Origin: Porites lobata
Lineage: Eukaryota; Cnidaria; Anthozoa; Scleractinia; Poritidae
Assembly (NCBI GenBank): GCA_942486035.1
Contig: CALNXK010000022.1
Location: forward strand, 2,840,001 to 2,904,000
Length of the DNA: 64,000 nt
Direction: 5' to 3'
This document shows, piece after piece, positions 45,520 through 58,200 of the stretch (its first letter is position 1; the number at the start of each line of letters is the position of its first letter). The notes below the pieces were generated by a model, which was given only the letters and a program-made list of their open reading frames with translations, was not told the DNA's origin and did no database searches. A program made the position numbers and the translations under genes.

Positions 45520-46800
45520 TAGGAAGCTCCTGTCTCCCTTGCTTGCTGGGTTCGAATGCCAGTTTATCTAATTTTAATAGTAAGTAATAACTACGATAGA
45601 CTAAAGTATCAGTCCAGGGAGCTCCTGACTCCATTGCTTGCTGGGTTGGAGTCCCAGTTTCTCTAATTTTAATAGTAAGTAATAACTATGATAGACTGAA
45701 GTATCAGTCCAGGGAGCTCCTGACTCCCTTGCTTGCTGGGTTGGAATCCCAGTTTATCTAGTTTTAATAGTAAGTTTCATCTATTATTGACTAAAGTATC
45801 AGTCCAGGGGGCTCCTGTCTCCCTTGCTTGCTGAGTTGGAATCCCAGTTTATCTAGTTTTAATAGTAAGTTTCATCTATTATTGACTGAAGTATCAGTCC
45901 AGGGAGCTCCTGTCTCCCTTGCTTGCTGGGTTGGAATCCCAGTTTATCTAGTTTTAATAGTAAGTTTCATCTATTATTGACTGAAGTATCAGTCCAGGGA
46001 GCTCCTGTCTCCCTTGCTTGCTGGGTTGGAATCCCAGTTTATCTAGTTTTAATAGTAAGTTTCATCTATTATTGACTGAAGTATCAGTCCAGGGAGCTCT
46101 TGTCTCCCTTGCTTGCTGAGTCGGAATCCCAGTTTATCTAGTTTTAATAGTAAGTTTCATCTATTATTGACTGAAGTATAAGTCCAGGGAGCTCCTGACT
46201 CCATTGCTTGCTGGGTTGGAGTCCCAGTTTCTCTAATTTTAATAGTAAGTAATACCTATGATAGACTAAAGAATCAGTCCAGGGAGCTCCTGACTCCCTT
46301 GCTTGCTAGGTTGGAATCCCAGTTTATCTAGTTTTAATATTAAGTTTCATCTATTATTGACTAAAGTATCAGTCCAGGGGGCTCCTGTCTCCCTTGCTTG
46401 CTGGGTTGGAATCCCAGTTTATCTAGTTTTAATAGTAAGTTTCATCTATTATTGACTGAAGTATCAGTCCAGGGAGCTCTTGTCTCCCTGGCTTGCTGAG
46501 TTGGAATCCCAGTTGATCTAGTTTTAATAGTAAGTTTCATCTATTATTGACTGAAGTATCAGTCCAGGGAGCTCTTGTCTCCATGGCTTGCTGAGTTGGA
46601 ATCCCAGTTAATCTAGTTTTAATAGTAAGTTTCATCTATTATTGACTGAAGTATCAGTCCAGGGAGCTGCTGTCTCCCCTTGCTTGCTGGGTTGGAATCC
46701 CAGTTTATCTAGTTTTAATAGTAAGTTTTATCTATTATTGACTGAAGTATCAGTCCGGGAGCTCCTGTCTCCCTTGCTTGCTGGGCTGGAATCCCAGTTG
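45520..46800. repeat. 95-bp satellite, array 1 (about 13 units)
   Basis: AGTCCAGGGAGCTCC recurs at 45611, 45706, 45801, 45896 and 45991 and continues at the same 95-bp step. Each unit reads through CTTGCTTGCTGGGTTGGAATCCC and TTTTAATAGTAAGTTTCATC. Copies differ by few bases. Frames inside are translations of the repeat. Confidence 0.95.
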
Positions 46801-47590
46801 CCCCAAGTGCATATTACTTTGAAAATCAGTGATAATCTTCTTAGAGCAACAACTCTTTCCAAGAAAATCTGAAATTATACCTAAAATAACTGAGATTTTT
46901 AAAAACCTGTTTCGTTACAGAAGCTGAGATGTGGCATGACCTAAAGAAAAGGGTGTATGGCCTGTGCAGTATCCGAGACACACGTGAGTGCAACGGCCAT
47001 ATAAATTGGGGGACCTCCGCTTGCGTCCAGACCGGGACACCTGGGCATGAGCGCTTACAACAGACTTGTTTCGTGACAGAAGCTGAGATATGGCATGACC
47101 CGATGAGCGGTACACCGCTACAACCCGTGCAGTATCACTCGTAAAGCTCTGCACCACTGCAGAATGAGTCAATAAGCACTTGAGTGCAACGGCCGTTTTC
47201 TTATCAGGCGCCCAATACATCACCTGTCGGTCAGAGGCAACCACCCAGACCTCGGTGTAACTGATGGCTCAGTACCACTCTCAGAGCGTAAGTAGACAAG
47301 CACCCTGTGGAACGCACGAAACCCTCCACCTGGCTTGAGGCCACTGTATTGGCAACAATAGGCCAACTTTGTTTTTGGAATCCCCTTTTTCTACTTACGG
47401 CTGCTATTAAATTTATTGAAAGAATTGCTGCTGCTCGAACAGTATAATACTATAAATAATAATTAAAGCTAAGATGTAATGCACTTCATTTAGTTCTAGA
47501 ATTAAGGTATTAAAGGTTCAAGTACATGCATAATAGACTGTAGTATCACTCCAGGAATTACTTATCTTGGTTGCTGTGTTGCAATCCCAG
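46801..47590. repeat. Spacer of the composite satellite, copy 1
   Basis: About 790 bp of unrelated sequence sits between 95-bp arrays. It contains an internal duplication (ACAGAAGCTGAGAT...TGGCATGACC at 46918 and 47079; GAGTGCAACGGCC twice). A 72-codon frame (46929-47144) is open in both spacer copies, but I doubt that it is a gene. Confidence 0.85.
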
Positions 47591-48324
47591 TGAATGATTT
47601 CTTTTAACAGTAAGTTTCATCTCTCATTGACTGAAGTATCAGTTCAGGGAGCCCCTGTCTCCCTTACTTGCAGCGTTGGAATCCCAGTCTATCTATTTTT
47701 AATAGTAAGTTTCATCTACCATACACTGAAGTATCAGTCCAGGGAGCTCCTGTCTTCCTTGCTTGCTGGGTTGGAATCCCAGTTTATATAGTTTTAACGG
47801 TCAGTTTCATCTACCATAGACTGAAGTATCAGTCCATGGAGCTCCTGTCTCCCTTGCTTGCTGGGTAGTAATAACTATGATAGACTGAAGTATCAGTCCA
47901 AGGAGCTCCTGTCTCCCTTGCTTGCTGGGTTGGAATGCCAGTTTATCTAATGTTAATAGTAAGTTAAATAACTATCATGGACGGAAGTTTCAGTCCAGGG
48001 AGCTCCTGTCTCCATTGCTTGCTGGGTTGGAATCCCAGTTTATCTATTTTTAATAGTAAGTTTCATCTATTATTGACTGAAGCATCACTCCAGGGAGCTC
48101 TTGTCTCCCTTGCTTGCAAGGTTGGAATCCCAGTTTATCTAGTTTTAATAGTAAGTTTCATCTATTATTGACCAAAGTATCAGTCCAGGGAGCTCCTGAC
48201 TCCCTTGCTTGCTGGGTTGGAATCCCAGTTTATCTAGTTTTAAAAGTAAGTTTTATCTATTATTGACTGAAGTATCAGTCCGGGAGCTCCTGTCTCCCTT
48301 GCTTGCTGGGCTGGAATCCCAGTT
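47591..48324. repeat. 95-bp satellite, array 2
   Basis: About seven to eight units of the same 95-bp repeat, somewhat more diverged and with one unit shortened near 47865. Confidence 0.9.
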
Positions 48325-49115
48325 GCCCTAAGTGCATATTACTTTAAAAATCAGTGATAATCTTCTTAGAGCAACAACTCTTTCCAAGAAAATCTGAAAT
48401 TATACCTAAAATAACTGAGATTTTTAAAAACCTGTTTCGTTACAGAAGCTGAGATATGGCATGACCTAAAGGAAAGGGTGTATGGCCTGTGCAGTATCCG
48501 AGACGCACGTGAGTGCAACGGCCATATAAATTGGGGGACCTCCGCTTGCGTCCAGACCGGGACACCTGGGCATGAGCACTTACAACAGACTTGTTTCATG
48601 ACAGAAGCTGAGATATGGCATGACCCGATGAGCGGTACACCGCTACGGCCCGTGCAGTATCACTCGTAAAGCTCTGCACCACCGCAGAATGAGTCGATAA
48701 GCACTTGAGTGCAACGGCCATTTTCTTATCAGGCGCCCAATACATCACCTGTCGGTCAGAGGCAACCACCCAGACCTCGGTGTAACTGATGGCTCAGTAC
48801 CACTCTCCACGCGTAAGTAGACAAGCACCCTGTGGAACGCACGAAACCCTCCACCTGGCTTGAGGCCACTGTATTGGCAACAATAGGCCAACTTTGTTTT
48901 TGGAATCCCCTTTTTCTACTTATGGCTGCTATTAAATTTATTGAAAGAATTGCTGCTGCTCGAACAGTATAATACTATAAATAATAATTAAAGCTAAGAT
49001 GTAATGCACTTCATTTAGTTCTAGAATTAGGGTATTAAAGGTTCAACTACATGCATAATAGACTGTAGTATCACTCCAGGTATTGCTTATCTTGCTTGCT
49101 GCGTTGCAATCCCAT
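48325..49115. repeat. Spacer of the composite satellite, copy 2
   Basis: It matches 46801-47590 almost perfectly at a distance of 1,525 bp (TTCGTTACAG at 46911 and 48436). Array plus spacer thus form a higher-order unit. Confidence 0.92.
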
Positions 49116-50715
49116 TGAATGATTTCTTTTAACAGTAAGTTTCATCTCTAATTGATTGAAGTATCAGTCCAGGGAGCCCCTGTCTCCCTTGCTTGCAGGG
49201 TTGGAATCCTAGTTTATCTAGTGTTAATAGTAAGAAATAACTATGATAGACTGAAGTTTCAGTCCAGGGAGCTCCTGTCTCCCTTGCTTGATGGGTTGGA
49301 ATCCCAGATTATCTAATTTTAATTAATAGTAAGTAATAACTATGATAGACTGAATATTCAGTCCAGGGAGCTCCTGTCTCCCGTGCTTGCTGGGTTGGAA
49401 TCCTAGTTTATCAAGTTTTAATAGTAAGTAATAAGTATGATAGACTTAAGTTTCAGTCCAGGGAGCTCCTGTCTGCCTTGCTTGATGGGTTGGAAATCCC
49501 AGGTTATCTAGTGTTTTTAAAATAGTTAGTTAAAAACAGTAAGTCCCATCTATCATAGACTAAGGTATCAGTCCAGGGAGTAGCATTACTTTCTGTGTGT
49601 TCTCAGAGTGTTATCTGGTATAGAACCTTTATGGAAAACCACTGCCAATGGGCAGAGTTTATTAACTTTATATAAATATTATGTATTATGTCATAGTTTA
49701 GGGAGCATATGTCTCCCATTTTCGCTGAGTTGGAACCTTACTTGACCTTATAGATGTAAATTGCTTTTTATAAATAACAGAATTTTCATGTATTCTAATA
49801 CATCAAGGAAGATCCTTAGGAGCCATAATTTATTAAGTCGATCACTAAATAAAGATCGAGATTGGGGTTGTTACAAGCTCCGAGCTCTTACCATTTTAAG
49901 AATATCCTGGTTTAGTTGGGTCAGCACTGAACAATTAATGACTGTACTTCTTAGATGGTTATTAGATTGTTACCTACATGAGTGAAGAAGACAAAAAAAA
50001 TTAGTTAAAGCATAACAAAATGATTAAGTCAGACATGATTTGATGAAATACTCTTTATCTGGCAGTCAAAATTTTATTGTGATAGGTTTTTGAAATCAGT
50101 GATTACCCAGGGGTGTGCCCCCCGGTTCTCCAAGTCCTGGCCGTTTTTAGAACAAAAAGGTGCAAAAACCGTACCCTTTTGGGGTGGCACATACCTAGCT
50201 GGCTTATATAAGGGGGAGCACTCCCCGGGAGAAAATCCATGTATCTTAAAAATTCTGCCCATGGGCCTGGTGCCCTCTAAATGCTTTATTTGGTTGAGAC
50301 ACTTTGAAAAGGAAACAACTGGGTGGAAGGGTTGATAACAAAAACAGTTCAAAGGCATGTAAATAAAAATTTGTATGACTCTTGTCAGTCAGTGAAAAAG
50401 GGAATAACTTTCATGTTAGGAAGTAAATGCAGGCTAAGAAGAGAATTTGTCACAATACAATTTCTACTTTTTATCCTCTAACACCCATGTCTCATTTTAG
50501 CCGGCTATTTGCTTATTGGGATAATGCTCATAAAACTAATATATTAAAGTTTGTATTCAATTGATCAGAAAGCTACTGCCTCCCATTTCTTTGCTGAGTA
50601 TGAATAACAGTTGAGCTGGTGTATATTTCCTCATATAAATATCAGACTTTGGATGTAATAGTTCAGGGAGAATCTGTATCCCATTTCTTTGCTGGATTGG
50701 AATCTTAGTTGACCT
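49116..50715. repeat. 95-bp satellite, array 3, decaying outwards
   Basis: Five to six recognisable units run to 49585. Weaker traces follow near 49695-49750 and 50565-50715 (TTGCTGAGTT, TTGCTGGATTGGAATC). A copy of the 2310-2655 repeat lies between them at 50090-50300. Confidence 0.8.
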
Positions 50716-51685
50716 AATTATATATTGTTTAATCAAAGTTTTTATGTAAAAGTTAGAATATATCAAAGGGCATCAAACATAATGCCCTTGCATCCTAATT
50801 GTTGCTCTCACAGGTTTAAAACTGGAGTATTCCTTTGAATGTTGGAGAGGGGCAGCATTACGTCTTATACCATTTATCATGCAGTTTGAATTTTACAGAA
50901 TGTAGTTTGTTTTGACCATGAATTCTGGTATATTCTACACTGTGTTGCTAGACTGCTTAATCTACATAAATAGAATAAAGTTATTTTAATATTGTATTTA
51001 CCTTTCTTGTTTTTTGTTGGTCAAATCTTTTAAATTGTGCCTCTGATCTCTTGACATATCTCTAAGTGATAAGGAAATGAACTTAATTAACTTACGGTAT
51101 CATACTTTCAGGAAAATAAAACTGAAGCCCTTGTAATTTTGAAAAGCCTCAAGTTCGCCTAGGATGACCGAACAGATACAAATTTTATAGCCCCGCTTAG
51201 AATGCATTTCTAGAGATTTCAGAGCACTGGAGTCTGCAGGATTCTCATTAAGTGCCGGCAGTCGACTAAAAAAACCGGCTACTTCGAGTTTTGAGCCGCC
51301 TACTTTTTGGGGAACTACAGGAAGGTGCGAAAGTGAAAGCCTGAAATCACCGCCTACTTTTACATCCTAGCCATCTACTCCATAACGAGAATTACTTCAC
51401 AATTTCAATGCAATTATTGGGAGGAAATCGTCGTTGGGTGCCCCTGTAAATATATAATACCTTTATGTCTGTCCTGACCTTCTGATTGTATTGACTTCTT
51501 TGGTATTTTGGTTTTTATATTGCAGAGTCCTTTCTTGAACTTTTTGTAGGTGCTATTAAGCCTAAATTAGGTTTGCACTGGGCATGCACTACATGGGAGC
51601 ACACCATATAGTCGTGCAACATAAATTAATTGAACATTGTGCACAGCGTTTTGTAAGCAATACGCACTTCTCAAAACTACTTTTT
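50716..51685. other. No gene; contains a fragment of the GPCR-flank repeat
   Basis: CTAGGATGACCGAACAGATACAAATTTTATAG at 51158-51190 matches 23833-23865 in the pseudogene 3' flank. Nothing else was recognised. Confidence 0.5.
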
Positions 51686-53870
51686 TTCTGTACTTATTAG
51701 TCCTTTAGTATCCTAACCAGTCCTTTTCCGTGCTTACTAGTCCTTTAATGACCTTACTAGTCCTGTATCATCCTAACTTGTCCTTTTCCGTCCTCACTAG
51801 TCCTTTTCCGTCCTTGCTAGTCCCTTTCCGTCCTTGCTAGTCCTTTTCTATCCTTACTAGTCCTTTAATATCCTTACTAGTCCTTTTACGTACTTACTGG
51901 TCCTTTAATATCCTTACTAGTCCTTTTATGTCCTTTTAAGTCCTTATTAGTCCTTTTATGTCCTCACTAGTCCTTTTCTGTCCTTACTAGTCCTTTTCTG
52001 TCCTTATTAGTCCTTTTCCGTCCTTACTAGTCCTTTTCTGTCCTTACTAGTTCTCTAGTGTCCTAACTAGTCCTTTAATGTCCTTATACTAGTCCTTTTA
52101 TGTCCTTACTAGTCCTTTTCCGTCCGTACTAGTCCTTTTCCGTCCTTACTAGTGCTTTTATGTCCTAACTAGTCCTTTTCCGTCCTTACTAGTCCTTTTA
52201 TGTCCTTACTAGTTATTTTACGTCCTTACTGGTCCTTTTCTGTCCTTACTAGTCCTTTTATGTTCTTACTAGTCCTTTTCTGTCCTTACTTGTCCTTTTG
52301 TGTCCTTACTAGTCCTTTTCCGTCCTTATTAGTCCTGTTCCGCCCTTACTAGTCCTTTTCTGTCCTTACTTGTCCTTTTCTGTCCTTACTAGTCCTTTTC
52401 CGTCCTTATTAGTCCTGTTCCGCCCTTACTAGTCCTTTTCTGTCCTTACTAGTCCTTTAGTGTCCTAACTAGTCCTTTAACTTCCTTACTAGTCCTGTAT
52501 CATCCTTACTTGTCCCTTAATGTCCTAACCAGTCCTTTTTTGTCCTTACTTGTCCTTTTGTGTCCTCACTAATCCTTTTCCGTCCTTACTAGTCCTTTTA
52601 TGTCCTTACTAGTCCTTTTCCGTCCTTACTAGTCCTGTTCCGTCCTTACTAGTCCTTTTCTGTAATTACTAGTCCTTTAGTGTCCTAACTAGTCCTTTAA
52701 TGTCCTTACTAGTCCTGTATCATCCTTACTTGTCCTTTTCTGTCCTAACCAGTCCTTTTAGGTCCTTACTAATCCTTTTCCGTCCTTACTAGTCCTTTTA
52801 TGTCCTTAATAGTCCTTTTCCGTCCTTACTAGTCCTTTTATGTCCTTACTAGACCTTTTCCGTCCTTACTAGTCTTTTTCTGTCCTTATTAGTCCCTTTC
52901 CGTCTTTACTAGTCCTTTTCTGTCCTTACTAGTCCTTTTCCGCCCGTACTAGTCCTTTTATGTCCTTACTAGTCCTTTTCCGTCCTTACTTGTCCTTTTC
53001 CGTCCTAACCAGTCCTTTTATGTCCTTACTAGTCCTTTTCCGTCCTTACTAGTCCTTTTCTGTCCTTACTTGTCCTTTTCTGTCCTTACTTGTCCTTTTA
53101 TGTCCTTACTAGTCCTTTTCCGTCCTTACTAGTCCTTTTCTGTCCTTATTAGTCCTTTTCCGTCGTTACTAGTCCTTTTCTGTCCTTACTAGTCCTGTAT
53201 CATCCTAACTTGTCCCTTAATGTCCTAACCAGTCCTTTTTCGTCCTTACTTGTCTTTTCATGTCCTCACTAGTCCTTTTCCGTCCTTACTAGTCCTTTTA
53301 TGTCCTTACTAGTCCTTTTCCGTCCTTACTAGTCCTTTTCTGTCCTTATTAGTCCTTTTCCATGTCCTTACTAGTCCTTTTCCGTCCTTACTAGTCCTTT
53401 TCTGTCCTTATTAGTCCTTTTCCGTCCTTACTTGTCCTTTTGTGTCCTTACTAGTCCTTTTCCGTCCTTATTAGTCCTGTTCCGTCCTTACTAGTCCTGT
53501 TCTGTCCTTACTAGTCCTTTAGTGTCCTAACTAGTCCTTTTCCGTCCCAACTAGTCCTTTAATGTCCTTACTAGTCCTTTACCGTCCTAACTAGTCCTTT
53601 ATTGTCCTTACTTGTCCTTTTCCGTCCTTACTAGTCTTTTCCGTCCTAACTAGTCCTTTTATGTCCTAACTAGTCCTTGTCCGTCCTTATTAGTCCTTTT
53701 TCCGCCCTAACTAGTCCTTTTATGTCCTAACTAGTCCTTTTTCGTGTTTGCTAGTCTTTTACTGACCATACTAGTCCCTTTATATAATATTTAGCCCTTT
53801 TCCGTCCTTACTAGTCCTTTTCTGTCCTTACTACTTTTCTTTTTCTTTCCTTAACAGACCTTTTCTGTTC
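51686..53870. repeat. Minisatellite, 20-bp unit, about 108 copies
   Basis: The unit GTCCTTACTAGTCCTTTTCC repeats for about 2.2 kb with single-base variants (CCG/CTG/ATG; CTAACT). ACTAGT, a 6-bp palindrome, is present in most units. Period breaks are rare (for example near 52085 and 53360). Confidence 0.97.
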
Positions 53871-55282
53871 TGCGTTTTGTTTGTCTCTGTTTTAAGTCCC
53901 GTTGTTTTTCTTGATTTCGGTTTCCTGTCCCAAATAGTTTTTTGCGAAGCTAGGAGATTTTTTTTGTCGTCACGTTAGTGGTGCTTTTCCAAGTTGGACA
54001 GAAACGAACAGGTTTGGGGATTTTTTTTTTTTTACGAAAAGAATACTTTTGCGAAGTGGGTGGTAATTGACATCAATCCCAGTTATTTACCATTTTTTCT
54101 CCGACGGGGTATATTCTTCAAATTAGCACAGAATATCATCCGTCATGGGATATGAAAAAGAAGATGCAAGCTCATAGTCGTTTTCCACTCAGTTTATTAC
54201 AACAATCTTACTGCTTTTACATGTACTTCTTAAAAAATATCTCCACTGAAACTTAGTCTCCAAGTGATCTTTGAGTCTTGATCAACAGAAACTTTCTTCA
54301 TCTGTTTTAAAAAAGGTTTAAATCCTTCTGCTAAACCTAACAGATAGTGTCCTTGCAGTACTGATAAGAAAAACGGTATCTTTCATTATCACAAGAAGAA
54401 AAACAGTTTGGTGTTTGCATAAAACATCATTTCCTCAATAACAAATTGATTGATTGGAGTCGCCTGTTATGATCGATAATTGGGCATGCTGCGCCAAGCA
54501 ACAGTTGTACTTTCAAAAATCAATTAATGGAAGCTACAGTAACTGCTCTAGGACCCCCGAGGATAGAGACTATATATTCGAGTGTAAGAAAAACAGCTAA
54601 GCTAGCATTTTTTCTCCTCAACTTTTTTAATGTCCGGTCAAGTTTGGCGGGTTTCCTTTCGAAGCTGACAGGTCAAGTAATGACTCATTCACTTCAAGAG
54701 AAATATATGAAAGGAAAGGTAAATCTTTAATACCGTAGCGCTTTCAGGAATATGATGTCAAACACTGGACAAGGATACTAATGGGGAATTATTAACATTG
54801 ACGGGCTGTGGTTGTTCTAGCATTCATCAAACTGTTTAACGACTTAGCTTAGCATATCACTCTTTTAAAAGAACAAAGTGGCATCATTGTAACTATCGAA
54901 TAAACGGGTTTCCTCGTCAAAGTAAAATATTTGTACCGAATCACTGGGATTTAATTCTTTAGGGAAATAAATCTATTATAAAGCCATTAAGAAAAACATT
55001 TATGACGGTCAAAAATATAATAGTTTATGAACGAAGAAGCTTCATTATACCTTGTTCGACTTCTGTTTTCTTTCACCCGTATCTCGGATTCTAAATGGGT
55101 CAAACCCATATTTTCTAAATTTAGAATTACGGGTGATAGCCAGGTAAGATGATCATCCGTGCCAGCTAACATGACAAAGGCTCCTATTATCCTGATTCTG
55201 ACCAATCATCGTTTAGATTAGAATGAGGCGAAAGAAAATCATCATGGCGGAATGAAGTGTTGCACTGTGGACCGACGTTATC
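53871..55282. other. Mostly unannotated; one doubtful minus-strand exon
   Basis: On the minus strand, 54361-54229 has a TTTTTCTTATCAG acceptor followed by an open frame LLGLAEGFKPFLKQM...SGDIF and a stop. It could be a terminal exon, but no partner was found. The 3' part (about 55230-55282) is the likely promoter of the next gene, with an ATCATGGCGG (YY1-like) motif and a tiny upstream frame ATG-GCG-GAA-TGA at 55244. Confidence 0.35.
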
Positions 55283-58200
55283 ATGGCAAGCAAAGTCGTA
55301 AAACCGCGTGCACAAAGATATACCCTCTTAACGGACGTTCAGAGAAATATACTTAAGCGATATTTTGAAAATGGAATGATCGGTACTGGCCAGCAGCACC
55401 AAGAACAGATAGCCCGAGCAGCTGAAGAAGCCGATCTTTCGAAGAATCAAGTTGGGGTAGGTTTGTCATCTCTTTCATGATAAGGCAATCGAAATTTCTG
55501 TTTCTCGGAGGCCCCTTTAAACTATCGACGGGAATTACAGACATTTCACTTTTTGCTGTTTATTCGTATGGCAGCTTTCTCGACATACAATTGTGCTCTG
55601 CTGTGGTCTTTTTTAGTGTTTTATGTTGGTAAAAACTGCACGGTACAACATGTCATCCAGGCTCATCGTTTTATAGGCACTTTCAGTTGTTTTGCTTGAT
55701 CGTGAGTGACAGACATCACTCTCTCCTCGCGGCCCACCCGTCTACCAATTTTGTTGTCGCCTATACTTCTACTAAGGTTCTTCTAAGAATGGACATGGTA
55801 TTCTCACCATACTTTGAGGATCGCGTGGTATGCTTTTTTATGACTGCATTAAGCTTTGGGGTGAGACTAAACTGTGGAACCTGCAGAAACCAGCGGAAAC
55901 TAGAGAAATGACTGCGTCTTTTTGCACTAACTCGCCTCAACTTCAGTCGATTTGAATAATCAGTAGAAGCAGACCCTTTTAGGTGCATTTGGACTCGAAA
56001 GAGCACCGTAGATAGGCCGATGCCTCAATCTGGTTGTTATGCATTGAAAATTGCTTTCATGCATTGCGTGACCGACTAGAACTTGCATGTACGTCTGGAA
56101 GATTCCTTAATATTTAATTAGTGTTTGTGTTTATATTTCCTTTGAGTGATTTAGCAGTTTTTGTCAGTCTTTGTAAATAGAAGAATGTTGTAATGCTACT
56201 AATATCAAGCTATTTAGAAGGTTCTAGAATTTCATGTAAGAAGTACATTAGCCTCCGAGCTAGAGGTTTGGAATGACTAGTTGTTCACAGGCTGAAGAAG
56301 TGAGTTAGTGTTCATTCAAGCATGACAGAGGTCCTGTGTGTTGACTTCAGTACTGGAAAGTTAATAGTTCACTTGGCAGCTGGGCAGGGCCTTGTTAAAG
56401 TACAAGTTTAGAGTTTTACAGTCGTGTGAGAACTACTACGTTCATCAGAATTAAAGCTCCTTGTTGTTGTTCCGACAACCCTACAGAAAAGCTAAACATC
56501 CTCTTAATGTACATTTTAATGCAAATCCTGCATGTTGGGGGGCGGGGGGTGGGGTGGAGTGCGGGCAAGAGGCGGGCATTTGATGCGTGAGACTATCCCC
56601 CCTGTCTGGCTTTTGATCGTGCGAAGCGACCCAGTGGTCGGGACATTTGAGTTTGACTGATACTGATTTATCTTTAAAGTTCTGGTCAGCCCAAGCAAAC
56701 TGTCTCTTTTAAACTGACAAAAGTCTTGTTCATTTAAAGTTGTGTTCTCGATGGTAGTTACAAACAGCACACTGAATGTAAAGTGATTCAAATTTTATCG
56801 ACTTTTTTGTAACTGCACAAACAATGAGCAGTCGTATTTTCAGTTTAACTTAGTAGCAAGAACATACTTTTCAAATGGTTTTTTTGTGTTTGTTTTATAT
56901 AGTATTACATTATTGTCTCTTTAGAATTGTTGCCCCATGGTGGGGCTTATTTGACACTTTTGATTGACATTAGTTTCCCACACTGGGAAATTTAATTCCA
57001 AAAATTTTAATCAAAGCCCCTTACCCAACCCCACAACCCCCCGCGTGATTTACATTGATACATGTATGATGTCGAACTCGTTACACTCGTTCATGTTCAA
57101 GTAGACCAATGATGAGCGATTGTTACATACATGATATAGACAGACTTCACACATCAAGCTAGGGATCACGCCGAGAAACCGGATGTGTCACGCAAGTGTC
57201 ACAATCAACCGTTAGTTGATCAAAAAAGCGTCCCAAGACCCTCCAAAGACCAAAAGTGAGTGAAAAATCGTTCCCTGACCTCTCCAAAACTTAGAACTGT
57301 CACACAGAGCTTTTGGATATAAACAATGCTTTAAGTGGTAAAAATGAAACTACTAATTTAGGTTATGGGCTCCTGATTGGACCAAGCGATAACCCCACCC
57401 GTCGCCCAAACATCCACTGACCAAAGAGCACCGTCGACTCTGGATACAAGATTGGAAGTGCAAAAATCGTTCCCAACGACAGGGCTGGATGATCTCCAAC
57501 CACTTTTAAATTCTCAGGAAGGGATGGGGACAATTTTCTCACTCAATTCCAGTTTGGCATTGATGCATCTCCTATGATTGCTCCTTTTGAATTTTATTTA
57601 GTGAGATATGCCATTTAAATAGGCCTTAATTTTTTTTCTGTTATTAGCTTATTGTTTATACAGGAAATAATGTGTGCGACTGTTCTAACTCTCGGTGAAG
57701 TCTAGACACCATTTTGCCACCACTTCCGCTCAGGAAGGAACAGGACGCTCCTGGGAATTGCATCTCGTTGTGGCGTCATTCCGTATTTTGTATGCCTCAA
57801 TCGCAGATTGGTCCGTAAATACGTTTGCCTGTCTACGGCGTTCTTTCGAGTCTAAAAGCACCCAAAAGGGTCTGCTTCTACTGATTATTCAAATCGGCCG
57901 AAGTTGAGTCGAATTACTGCAGAAAAAGTAGTCTTTTCTGGAGGTTCCGTAAGTTCCGCTGGTTCCGCGGTCTGCAGCTCCACAGATTAGTCTCACCCTT
58001 GCTCATTCAGTTCTGAATTTTTTGCTTAAAACAAAGCTCTGGCTTTGATCTTTCATGTGAAGAAAAAATACTGCAAAAGGGTGAAATAAAGAAGCTAAAC
58101 GATTCGGGGAATTTTTTTTATTTGTCGGAACTTTCTTGTTGAGAAGCATTTCTATGCTCTATGACGCTATACCTTTTACTAACCGAGTTTGAGGTCCATA

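Noticed and set aside
46642..48171. Several short frames in the 95-bp arrays
   Set aside because: The 95-bp period is not a multiple of three and the frames simply follow the repeat.
46929..48669. 72-codon frame conserved in both satellite spacers
   Set aside because: The copies differ only by amino-acid-changing transitions, mostly at CpG, and there is an internal duplication. No sign of protein selection.
51686..53870. CRISPR-like regular repeat
   Set aside because: The 20-bp units are head to tail with no unique spacers, in a eukaryotic setting. It is a minisatellite.
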